DNA from: Arthrobacter sp. Y-9
Lineage (GTDB): Bacteria > Actinomycetota > Actinomycetes > Actinomycetales > Micrococcaceae
Direction of reading: 5' to 3'
Assembly: GCF_029690065.1 (NCBI RefSeq)
Contig: NZ_CP121463.1
Span: forward strand, 682,001 to 746,000
DNA length: 64,000 nt
Part shown: positions 33,207 through 40,603 of the stretch, piece after piece
Position numbering within the stretch: position 1 is the first letter of the stretch
Layout of the letters: every line of letters begins with the position of its first letter
Notes under the pieces: model-generated
The model's database searches: none
What the model saw: the letters and a program-made list of their open reading frames with translations, nothing else
Told to the model about the DNA's origin: nothing
Made by a program: the position numbers and the translations under genes

Positions 33207-35837
33207 TTGGCAACTGAGGGACCCACCACCGCTGGCTCAATCGACGCGAAGCTCAACCTCGACATCGACGACTTTGAGCGAAAAGTAGCGATCGCGAAGG
33301 CGAAGGCCAAGGAACTCGGTGACACCGAGGTCCACATCAAGGCCGACGCCGACACGGCCCGGGCCATGGCCCAACTCCGCGAACTGCAAGCGGCGGAGAA
33401 ACATCTCGCTGCGGCGGTTTTGGCTCGTGATCGTATCGAGATGAACGCGACGGCCACGCAGGCACAGAAGGCCCGCGCGGAGCGTGTCGTGAAGGATGCA
33501 TCCGACGCGCTGATCACTGTGCAGCAGCGCATGAGTAAGGGCCAGGACGAACACACGGGCTCGCTCTGGAAGAACATCAAGGCCCTCAACATCCAGACGA
33601 GCGGATTCAAGCTTGTTGGCGCAGCAATAGTCCCCCTGATGGGCATGCTCGTCGGCATGGGTGCTGCGGCTATTGGCCTCGGCGCTGCCATGGGTGTGAT
33701 GGGCGCCGCGGGGCTCGTGGCGATCTTCGGCATCAAGAAAGAGATGGCCGACGGCACCCGCGTCGGTGCCGCATACTCCCAGGGCCTCGGCCTCCTGAAA
33801 GACAACTTCGAAACCCTGTCCCGGACCGCCGCCGTCGGTATGCTCGTGGGCTTTCAGAAGGTCGTCGGGGATATCAACTCGAATCTCCCCTTCCTCAACC
33901 AGCTCATCGGGGAAATGTCGTACCGTCTTGGCGTTACCGGTTCGATCACTCTTGACGCACTGTTCACCGCTCTCCGGGGCCTTGAACCGCTGATCATGCA
34001 GGGCTCGCGTGCGTTCGAGGACCTGTCTGTCAAGCTCCTGCAGATCAGCAAGTCGCAGGGGTTCGGCCAGTTCGTGGACTACGCCATGCAGAACATGCCC
34101 AACCTGCTGAGTCTCATCGGCCAGCTCGTCGTACTTGTGGCGCACGTCGTCGCCGCGTTCGCTCCGCTGGCATCGGTCACGATCCCGGTGATCACCGCCA
34201 TCGTGCAGGGCCTCAATGGGCTCCCGCTGCCGGTCGTCGCTGGCCTTATCGCGGGCCTGGGTTCCCTGTCCACGGCGTTCGACATCGCGAAGGTCGCTGC
34301 GGTCACGTTCGGCATAGAGTCGAGCCTCGCTGTACCGGTCATCGGCATCCTCCTCGCCGGGGTCGTCGCCCTCACCGCGGGCTTCCTGTCCGCAAATGGA
34401 ACGACTGCCGACGCCGCCCAGGCCCAGCAGGCATACCGGTCGGAACTGGAACAGACCAACGGCGTGATCGACGAGTCGATCCGTGCCGTCGTCGCCAAGC
34501 AGGTAGCTGACGGCGGCCTCGCTGACGCCGCTCACGCCCTGGGCCTGTCCCTCGGTGACATCACGGACGCCATCATGGGGCAGCCGGAAGCCATGGACAA
34601 GGTCGCCAAGGCGTCTGACACGAATGGGCAGGCCTTCAAGGACCAGGCCAAGGCCATCATGCAGTCCAAGGGCAGCTTGGATGAGGCGAACGAAGCTGGT
34701 GATGCGTACGCGGCAAACGCCGACAAGGTCCACGGGTTCCTGACGGCCAATTCCGCGGCGCTCCAAGACCAGGCCCAGAAGCAGCGCAGCCTCACCGAGG
34801 CAATGAAGCAGGGCAGCGGCGAACTCACGACCCAGCAGCTCGTGCAGCAGCAGCTCGCTACTCAGCTCGGGGTCACGGCTGGTGCGGTCGCTGACGCCCA
34901 GAAGAAGCAGGATCAGAACAAGACCTCGACGGAGCAGGCCACCGTCGCGATGCAGCTCCAAAACAACGCCGCGGGTCTGCTCCGGCAGGCCCTCGATGCG
35001 CTGAACGGCAAGACGATCAGCCTGGAACAGGCGCAGAACAACGCCGCATCCGCGACGAACGCTGTCACCAAGTCGTTCCAACAGAACACCACGTCCCTCG
35101 CGGGCAACAGCGAGAAGGCCATCGCGAACCGCGTAGCCCTGGTCCAGAAGGCTCAGGCGGACCAGCAGGTCGCCATCGCCGTCGGGGACGCCACCAGGTC
35201 CACGGTGAAGGGCACGGCTGCGTACGCGAATGCCAAGGCACAGCTAGAGCAGAACCTCCGGTCCCAGGGCCTCCTCACGGGCGAAGTCCAGGCATATATC
35301 AACAAGCTCTACGACGTGAAGAACCTCAAAGTTCCGGCCACTGTGATTGACGTGAACACCTCGTCTGCGCAGTCGAAGCTCGCGTTCATCACTCAGCAGC
35401 TCCGCAACCTGAACGGCATGAGCGTGACCACGTACATCGACACGGTGAACCGTGGCGGGTCCATGGGGTTCGGGAAGCAGACTGAGGCGCCGTTCGCTGA
35501 CGGCGGCACGGTCGAGTACCACGACTGGGGCGGCTCCGCCGGCTCCGCGTCGCGCGGCACTGACACGGTGCGTGCGGTCCTCACCGTGGGTGAGGAAGTC
35601 GTGCGCCGGCCTGCTGCCATGTCGATGCGTCGGAACCACCCTGGGGCGTTGGAGTACATCAACCAGTACGGCACGCTGCCGCCGCAGGGTCAGGGCCCGA
35701 TCAACTTCAACCCCACGATCCTCGTGCAGAACCCCTTCACAGGGGAGATGGTGCAGGCCGTCATGGTTAGCACTGCGGACGAGCGCATCAACGCGTCGTG
35801 GAAAGACGCCTCCCGCCGAAGGATTGGAGTGAGCTGA
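33207..35837 (+). CDS. Phage tape-measure protein
   Basis: 876 residues from TTG 33207; AGGAGGT six bases upstream decides this unusual start. The N-terminal coiled region (about 1-130, Lys/Ala/Glu-rich) leads to glycine-rich hydrophobic segments (about 135-175, VPLMGMLVGMGAAAIGLGAA) and further hydrophobic stretches (about 300-390). A Gln/Ala-rich helical region (about 410-700) and a C-terminal domain with ADGGTVEYHDWGG, RGTDTVRAVLTVGEEVVRR complete it. This order is typical of siphophage tape measures, which set tail length and help DNA entry. The gene appears complete, whereas the next tail gene is cut after 29 codons. Confidence 0.88.
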   Translation: MATEGPTTAGSIDAKLNLDIDDFERKVAIAKAKAKELGDTEVHIKADADTARAMAQLRELQAAEKHLAAAVLARDRIEMNATATQAQKARAERVVKDASDALITVQQRMSKGQDEHTGSLWKNIKALNIQTSGFKLVGAAIVPLMGMLVGMGAAAIGLGAAMGVMGAAGLVAIFGIKKEMADGTRVGAAYSQGLGLLKDNFETLSRTAAVGMLVGFQKVVGDINSNLPFLNQLIGEMSYRLGVTGSITLDALFTALRGLEPLIMQGSRAFEDLSVKLLQISKSQGFGQFVDYAMQNMPNLLSLIGQLVVLVAHVVAAFAPLASVTIPVITAIVQGLNGLPLPVVAGLIAGLGSLSTAFDIAKVAAVTFGIESSLAVPVIGILLAGVVALTAGFLSANGTTADAAQAQQAYRSELEQTNGVIDESIRAVVAKQVADGGLADAAHALGLSLGDITDAIMGQPEAMDKVAKASDTNGQAFKDQAKAIMQSKGSLDEANEAGDAYAANADKVHGFLTANSAALQDQAQKQRSLTEAMKQGSGELTTQQLVQQQLATQLGVTAGAVADAQKKQDQNKTSTEQATVAMQLQNNAAGLLRQALDALNGKTISLEQAQNNAASATNAVTKSFQQNTTSLAGNSEKAIANRVALVQKAQADQQVAIAVGDATRSTVKGTAAYANAKAQLEQNLRSQGLLTGEVQAYINKLYDVKNLKVPATVIDVNTSSAQSKLAFITQQLRNLNGMSVTTYIDTVNRGGSMGFGKQTEAPFADGGTVEYHDWGGSAGSASRGTDTVRAVLTVGEEVVRRPAAMSMRRNHPGALEYINQYGTLPPQGQGPINFNPTILVQNPFTGEMVQAVMVSTADERINASWKDASRRRIGVS

Positions 35838-35838
35838 C

Positions 35839-35928
35839 GTGACCGTCACGATCCGAACGAACCGTGCAACCAACCCGGCTGCGGCCTCCACCACCGGGTG
35901 GGGCGCCGTGGCCGGTACGGGCGGCTAA
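35839..35928 (+). pseudogene. Truncated minor tail protein gene (29 codons)
   Basis: GTG one base after the tape-measure stop opens VTVTIRTNRATNPAAASTTG then WGAVAGTGG and stops. RTNxATNPxxxxxTGW is the typical N-terminus of actinophage minor tail/collagen-like proteins, normally hundreds of residues long. The abrupt TAA followed by an unrelated HTH gene marks a deletion junction at about 35925. Confidence 0.65.
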
Positions 35929-35990
35929 TTCTTGTCGGTCGCCTGGTGCATTCTGACCTCATCGGTTAGGAACACTGGAGAGGATTTGTC

Positions 35991-36209
35991 ATGGATGCAG
36001 CGAATCGGTTGGATCGGGACCTGTCGATCAAGGAGGTGGCTGAGCTGACACAGCAGAGCACTCGCGTGGTCTCTGATCTGGTCCGGATGGGCCGCTTTCC
36101 GAACGCGTACAAGGCGGGACGGGGTGGCGTCAGCTCCCCGGTCCGCATCCCGGCAGCGGACGTTGACCGCTACCGCCGCACCCAGCCCCGCGCCGCGGGG
36201 TCTGCCTAG
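35991..36209 (+). CDS. Small excisionase-type HTH protein
   Basis: 72 residues from ATG 35991 with GGAGAGGA upstream. HTH: DLSIKEVAELTQQSTRVVSD, then MGRFPNAYKAGRGG and PVRIPAADVDRYRR, the excisionase/HTH_17 pattern. It lies beyond the tail-gene stump, near attR. Third such protein in the element. It might be a directionality factor or a cargo regulator. Confidence 0.7.
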   Translation: MDAANRLDRDLSIKEVAELTQQSTRVVSDLVRMGRFPNAYKAGRGGVSSPVRIPAADVDRYRRTQPRAAGSA

Positions 36210-36289
36210 ACCCATTTATTTCGACGTCGGTGGGTCCCGTAATGTTGTGCACATCACATGGCGGGGCGCAGTACGCATAGCACGGGGGA

Positions 36290-36766
36290 ATGATGACAAA
36301 CGATGATGCCGCAAGCTGGTATCGGCCGCATAACGACGAGGACGCAGCCCACGTCGAGGAAGTGCTTTCGGCAGACCCAGCAGTACGCGTCGGGGTGGCA
36401 TTTTGCACTGCACTCGGGCGCCGCGAAGAGTATCTTGAACAGCTCAGAATGCTCGTCACCCCCGAATCTGCGGAGGCGTGGGGAGACTTCGCCTCTGCGG
36501 CTGCACTGCTGTCCAATATTGAGGACGCCGCATATGGGTCCATTGCTGAGCGGGCATACGATGACCCCGACGTTGCATACCTCAAAATCCTGAGCGGCGT
36601 CACTGAGGGATTTCAGGTTCTTGAAGGCCAGCCTATCCTGGCCGCAGCGGTAGTCACGTTGGTCCTACGGGATGGGGTGCCTGTTTACGGCGGCGGACGT
36701 GGATGGCTGGTTCATTCGCTGGGGGTGCATTCCCGACCAGAGGAGACGCCGCACGGGGCGTACTGA
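36290..36766 (+). CDS. Hypothetical cargo protein near attR
   Basis: 158 residues from ATG 36290 (a second ATG follows at 36293). Acidic, mostly helical: HVEEVLSADPAVRVGVAFCT, then ASAAALLSNIEDAAYG. No family recognised, no signal peptide or membrane segment. Position at the attR end, after the decayed tail genes, is where temperate elements often carry cargo such as immunity genes, but nothing in the sequence shows such a function. Confidence 0.6.
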   Translation: MMTNDDAASWYRPHNDEDAAHVEEVLSADPAVRVGVAFCTALGRREEYLEQLRMLVTPESAEAWGDFASAAALLSNIEDAAYGSIAERAYDDPDVAYLKILSGVTEGFQVLEGQPILAAAVVTLVLRDGVPVYGGGRGWLVHSLGVHSRPEETPHGAY

Positions 36767-36772
36767 CTGCGC

Positions 36773-36791
36773 GTGCGCACGGTGTGAGCAC
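36773..36791 (+). promoter_or_regulatory. Candidate integrase arm site, right
   Basis: GTGCGCACGGTGTGAGCAC, 18 of 19 bases as at 25335-25353, same orientation, 116 bases inside attR. In the excised circle the two sites would flank the core. Confidence 0.5.
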
Positions 36792-36907
36792 CAACCACAT
36801 GAGTCCCCCCGGGGTGGGCCGTCATGGGACGCGGTGAGAAACCGCGTGATCCTGGGCAATTTTGGACTATGCGTTACCAGCGTATGCCTGCTGCGATGGC
36901 GGTGAAG

Positions 36908-36960
36908 TGTCTTGTAAACAGGGGGTCGCCGGTTCGAATCCGGCAGGGGGCTCCACGAGA
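36908..36960 (+). repeat. attR core (tRNA-Thr 3' fragment)
   Basis: Perfect copy of 25205-25257. It lacks the tRNA 5' half and is not a functional tRNA; it is the original chromosomal 3' end displaced by integration. Confidence 0.95.
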
Positions 36961-36993
36961 AGGCCCCCGGAATCCGCGTGATTCCGGGGGCCT
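36961..36993 (+). terminator. Original tRNA-Thr terminator
   Basis: A 13-bp perfect stem (AGGCCCCCGGAAT and complement, 7-base loop) directly after the displaced tRNA end. Confidence 0.7.
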
Positions 36994-37005
36994 TCGGCGT
37001 GTCCT

Positions 37006-37072
37006 GAGTCCGCTGTCCGGGCGGTGAATCCGCTACATCTGATAGCGGATTCACCACTCGGACAGCGGACTC
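37006..37072. repeat. Large interrupted palindrome
   Basis: Outer arms GAGTCCGCTGTCCG / CGGACAGCGGACTC (14 bp) and inner arms GGTGAATCCGCTA / TAGCGGATTCACC (13 bp), with a 3-base internal loop and a 7-base apex. It could be a terminator, a protein-binding cruciform or a mobile palindromic unit. No second full copy is seen in the window. Confidence 0.6.
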
Positions 37073-37132
37073 GGCGGGTGGGGTGGGCGTGGTGTGCCCC
37101 GGCACCTTGTCAGTGATCACCCCCACCCCGAA

Positions 37133-37161
37133 TTGCCATTCCCGGCGGACCGGCTTAGCCT
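37133..37161 (+). promoter_or_regulatory. Promoter of the magnesium locus
   Basis: TTGCCA and TAGCCT with a 17-base spacer, just ahead of the M-box. Confidence 0.6.
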
Positions 37162-37169
37162 GAAAAGGC

Positions 37170-37345
37170 AGCGCTTCGTTAGGCGAGGTTCCTGTACGAA
37201 CAAAGGCCACTGATCTGACGACGTCGAGAGACGCCCAAGGTTAGGACAGGTCCTCCCGGATTAAGGGTTGACCCAAAGTGGCTTCCGGTTGCCGAGAGCA
37301 GCGGATACGTCGTGCAGTGCCAAAGCTCTTACGTGGAGGCGACCA
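37170..37345 (+). ncRNA. M-box (ykoK) magnesium riboswitch
   Basis: Carries the conserved M-box core in order: GTTAGGCGAGGTTCCTGTAC, then CGTCGAGAGACGCC, GGACAGG, GGATTAAGGGTTGACCC and CGGTTGCCGAGAGCA. This aptamer binds Mg2+ and normally turns off expression when Mg2+ is plentiful. It lies upstream of mgtA and mgtC, as expected. The exact 3' limit is uncertain; the expression platform is discussed with the following upstream ORF. Confidence 0.88.
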
Positions 37346-37364
37346 CGGCAGCACCGGAACATCC

Positions 37365-37589
37365 ATGACACACGCCATGACCCTGTCCGGCCACGCCAGT
37401 CCACCAGCCCGGGACCACAGCGCCCGGGACCTCCCCGTTCGTGAGGCGCGCACGAGCTTCACAGGAGGTGAGTCCCATGTCAGCGGACAGTTGCAGTCAA
37501 CCCCGTCATACCCAGGGGACCGCCTCCGCGCGCCGCCTCCGCTCCTGAACCCCTCCTGCCCACGGCAGCCCCGTCCACCGCACCGGTGA
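37365..37589 (+). CDS. Proline-rich upstream ORF between M-box and mgtA
   Basis: 74 codons from ATG 37365 (MTHAMTLSGHASPPARDHSA). Thirteen residues are proline, eight of them in the last twenty (RAPPPLLNPSCPRQPRPPHR). A GC-rich hairpin (GACGGCGG 37588-37595 / CCGCCGTC 37611-37618) begins at its stop codon. Proline-rich leader peptides (MgtL, MgtP) are known to sense Mg2+ or proline through ribosome instability upstream of enterobacterial mgtA/mgtC. A weak GGAAC is the only ribosome site. Whether it is translated is not shown by sequence. Confidence 0.45.
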   Translation: MTHAMTLSGHASPPARDHSARDLPVREARTSFTGGESHVSGQLQSTPSYPGDRLRAPPPLLNPSCPRQPRPPHR

Positions 37590-37726
37590 CGGCGGGCGCC
37601 TGCCCGTGGTCCGCCGTCGTGCGCTTCAGCACCGACAGGCCGGGAGCGGCCGAGCGCCGAGCCGGATCCCCTTGCCCCGCCGCCCGCCGGTCACCATCCG
37701 GCCCTGCGGCAGCCAAGGAGTACCTC

Positions 37727-40474
37727 ATGCTGACCTTCCTCACGCGCGGCGCCGAGCGCACCGCGTTCTCCGAGACCACCCGGCAGGCCACCGCCCGCCG
37801 TTCCACCGCCTTGCTGGACGTCGCCCGGATGACCCCGGAGGCGGCCCTGCGCCACCTGGGCACCGCCCCCGAAGGCCTCACCGCCCACGACGTCCGCGAG
37901 CTGACCCAGCGCTTCGGCCCCAACGACATCCGTCACGACCGTCCGGCCCCGGCCGTGGTCCAGTTCGTAAAGGCGTTCGGGAACCCGTTCGTGCTGATCC
38001 TGCTGTTCCTGGCGGGCGTCCTGTTCATCACCGACGTCGTGATGGCCGATCCGGCCGACGGCCCCGACTACAAGGGCGTGCTGACCGTCTCCGTGATGGC
38101 GACCATCAGCGCCGTCCTCCGTTTCTGGCAGGAGTACCGGGCCGGGAACGCCGCCGAGAAGCTCCGCGCCATGGTCACCACCACCGCGGCCGTGACCCGG
38201 TGCGTGGGCGGCAAGCCGGTGAGCGGCGAACTCGACATCCAGGAGATCGTCCCCGGGGACATCCTGACGCTGGCAGCGGGGGACATGCTCCCCGCGGACG
38301 TGCGCTTCCTCCGGACCAAGGACCTCCAGCTCAACCAGTCCATGCTGACGGGCGAGGCCATGCCCGTCGAGAAGAGCGCAGAGCCTCTGCCGCCGGCCGT
38401 GGCCGGGGCAGACGGTGACGCGTCCGACGACGTCGACCCCCTGAACGCCGACAACCTCGGCTTCATGGGCACGTCGGTGGTGTCCGGGTCGGGGACGGCA
38501 GTGGTCGTCGCCACCGGGAACCGCACCGCGTTCGGCTCCCTCGCCGCGTCCCTGTCCGGCACCCGGCCCGAGACCTCGTTCGACGTCGGCATCCGGAAGG
38601 TCAGCACCACGCTGATCCGGTTCATGCTGATCATGGTGCCCACCGTGTTCATCATCAACGGACTGACCAAGGACTGGACCAGCGCGTTCCTGTTCGGCGT
38701 CACGACCGCCGTGGGCCTGACGCCGGAGATGCTGCCGCTGGTGGTGACCGCGAACCTCGCCAAGGGCGCGAACCTGATGGCGAAGCACCGGGTGATCGTC
38801 CGGCGTCTGAACTCCATCCAGAACCTGGGCGCCATGGACGTGCTGGCCACGGACAAGACCGGCACGCTCACCGAGGACCGGATCGTCCTGGAGCAGCACC
38901 TCGACAGCACGGGCCGCCCGAGCGAGCGGACCCTGCTCTCGGCCGCGGTCAACGCCCACTTCCAGACCGGCCTCCGCGGCCTGCTGGACCGGGCCATCCT
39001 CGACGCGGCCGGAGACGAGCTGCCCCGCCTCACGGGGGCGTTCACCCTCGTGGACGAGATGCCGTTCGACTTCGCGCGCCGCCGCCTCTCCGTGGTCGTG
39101 GAGGACCTGGACGGCCACACCGTGGTCACGAAGGGCGCGGTCGAAGAGGTCCTCTCGCTGTGCACGCACGAACTCGTGGGCCGGGTGCCCGGGGGACGTG
39201 CGGCGCCGCTCGGCGAGGACCGCCGCCGGGAGATCGAGGAGCTGGTGGCCGCTCAGAACGCGCTCGGGCTGCGGGTCCTGGCCGTCGCGGTCCGGGAGAT
39301 CCCGTTCTCCGCGGACGGGCCGCGGGCGGAGGAGGAGCTGCCGCGCACCGCGTACACCGTGGACGACGAACGGGACATGACGCTGCTCGGATTCCTCACC
39401 TTCCTGGATCCGCCGAAGGCGAGCGCCGGGCCCGCGCTGGCGAGTCTGGCCCGCAACGGCGTGGCCGTGAAGGTGATCACCGGGGACGGCGCCCTCGTGG
39501 CGCGGAAGGTCTGCGCCGACGTCGGGCTCGACACCGGCCGGGTGGTCCTCGGCCAGGAGACCGAGGGCCTGGACCTGAAGCAGCTGGGTGAACTGGCGGA
39601 GCGCACCACGCTCTTCGCCAAGGTCAACCCCACCCAGAAGGCCCGCATCCTCGAGGCCATGCGCGAGCACGGCCACACGGTCGGGTACCTGGGCGACGGC
39701 GTGAACGACGCTCCGGCGCTCCGCACCGCCGACGTCGGGATCTCCGTGGACACTGCGGTGGACATCGCCAAGGAGTCCGCGGATATCATCCTGCTCGACA
39801 AGGATCTGACGGTCCTGGAGGCCGGGGTGATCGAGGGCCGCAGGACGTTCGTGAACACGATGAAGTACATCAAGATGACCGCGTCCAGCAATTTCGGCAA
39901 CATGTTCAGCGTCCTCGTGGCCTCGGCCATGCTGCCGTTCCTGCCCATGATCCCCGTGGTGGCGCTCATCCAGGGGCTGGCCTACGACGTGTCCATGCTG
40001 ACGCTCCCGTGGGACCGGGTGGACCGCAAGGAACTGAGCCGTCCGCGGGTCTGGGAGGCCGAGAGCCTGTCCCGGTTCATGGTGCGGATCGGGCCGCTGT
40101 CCTCGATCTTCGACATCAGCACCTACGCCCTGATGTGGTTCGTGTTCGCGGCCAGCACCCCCGAGCACGCCGCACTCTTCCAGTCCGGCTGGTTCGTGGA
40201 GTCGATCATCTCGCAGACCCTGATCGTGCATTTCCTGCGCACCCGGAAAGTGCCGTTCCTGCGCTCGCGGGCGAGCCTGCCCGTGCTGGTCGCGACCGTG
40301 GCGGTCTGCGTCTTCGGGCTGGTTCTGCCGTTCACCGGCTTCGGCGCGGGCCTCGGCCTGGTGCCGCTGCCGTGGACGTACTTCCCCTGGCTCGTGCTCA
40401 CCCTGGCCGCATACTGCGCCGTGGTCCAGCTGGCGAAGCGGCTCTTCATCCGCCGCTTCGGCGCCTGGATCTGA
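37727..40474 (+). CDS. mgtA: Magnesium-translocating P-type ATPase MgtA
   Basis: P3B-type ATPase importing Mg2+ across the membrane. 915 residues from ATG 37727 (AAGGAG six bases before), giving MLTFLTRGAERTAFSETTRQ. Phosphorylation motif DKTGTLTEDRI, actuator motif MLTGEAMPVEK, and GDGVNDAPALRTADVGISVD of the P domain are intact. Ten membrane helices fit the pattern, with TTAVGLTPEMLPLVVTANLA before the P domain as in MgtA. Regulated by the M-box and possibly by the upstream ORF. mgtC follows 129 bases later. Confidence 0.94.
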   Translation: MLTFLTRGAERTAFSETTRQATARRSTALLDVARMTPEAALRHLGTAPEGLTAHDVRELTQRFGPNDIRHDRPAPAVVQFVKAFGNPFVLILLFLAGVLFITDVVMADPADGPDYKGVLTVSVMATISAVLRFWQEYRAGNAAEKLRAMVTTTAAVTRCVGGKPVSGELDIQEIVPGDILTLAAGDMLPADVRFLRTKDLQLNQSMLTGEAMPVEKSAEPLPPAVAGADGDASDDVDPLNADNLGFMGTSVVSGSGTAVVVATGNRTAFGSLAASLSGTRPETSFDVGIRKVSTTLIRFMLIMVPTVFIINGLTKDWTSAFLFGVTTAVGLTPEMLPLVVTANLAKGANLMAKHRVIVRRLNSIQNLGAMDVLATDKTGTLTEDRIVLEQHLDSTGRPSERTLLSAAVNAHFQTGLRGLLDRAILDAAGDELPRLTGAFTLVDEMPFDFARRRLSVVVEDLDGHTVVTKGAVEEVLSLCTHELVGRVPGGRAAPLGEDRRREIEELVAAQNALGLRVLAVAVREIPFSADGPRAEEELPRTAYTVDDERDMTLLGFLTFLDPPKASAGPALASLARNGVAVKVITGDGALVARKVCADVGLDTGRVVLGQETEGLDLKQLGELAERTTLFAKVNPTQKARILEAMREHGHTVGYLGDGVNDAPALRTADVGISVDTAVDIAKESADIILLDKDLTVLEAGVIEGRRTFVNTMKYIKMTASSNFGNMFSVLVASAMLPFLPMIPVVALIQGLAYDVSMLTLPWDRVDRKELSRPRVWEAESLSRFMVRIGPLSSIFDISTYALMWFVFAASTPEHAALFQSGWFVESIISQTLIVHFLRTRKVPFLRSRASLPVLVATVAVCVFGLVLPFTGFGAGLGLVPLPWTYFPWLVLTLAAYCAVVQLAKRLFIRRFGAWI

Positions 40475-40492
40475 GCCTTCGCCACCCTCTCC

Positions 40493-40552
40493 GGAGCGCA
40501 CGACGACGGCGGGCGGCTGCGCGCCGAGCCGCCGCCCGCCGTCGTGCGCTCC
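40493..40552 (+). terminator. Long GC-rich hairpin between mgtA and mgtC
   Basis: GGAGCGCACGAC...GGCGGGCGGC pairs with its complement (about 21 bp with a 3-base bulge). It could be an attenuator reducing mgtC expression or protecting the mgtA message. Confidence 0.55.
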
Positions 40553-40603
40553 GCACTTCCGCGGCCTTTCGCCGCACCGTCACCGAAGACTGGGAGGAAC
40601 CCC

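Larger units (their letters stand above)
25205..36960. mobile_element. Integrative element in tRNA-Thr (degenerate prophage or phage satellite)
   Basis: Bounded by a perfect 53-bp direct repeat (25205-25257 and 36908-36960) covering the 3' half of tRNA-Thr. A tyrosine integrase lies next to the left core, a repressor and a divergent excisionase-like gene follow, then early-type small genes, a full-length tape-measure gene and a tail-gene stump. There is no visible terminase, portal, protease, capsid, head-tail connector, holin or endolysin. Codon use is less extreme than in flanking housekeeping genes. Length about 11.7 kb, much shorter than a siphophage genome. Confidence 0.9.

Noticed and set aside
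32948-33217. Programmed frameshift product of the gene before the tape measure
   Set aside because: The extended frame is +1, Cys/Arg-rich and not chaperone-like, and no good slippery heptamer is present.
36908-36960. Second tRNA-Thr gene
   Set aside because: Only the 3' half is present; no D arm or acceptor 5' strand upstream. It is the displaced attR fragment.
37691-40501. 936-codon antisense frame opposite mgtA
   Set aside because: Complete overlap with a clear P-type ATPase; composition (Gly/His/Arg-rich) is that of an antisense shadow.
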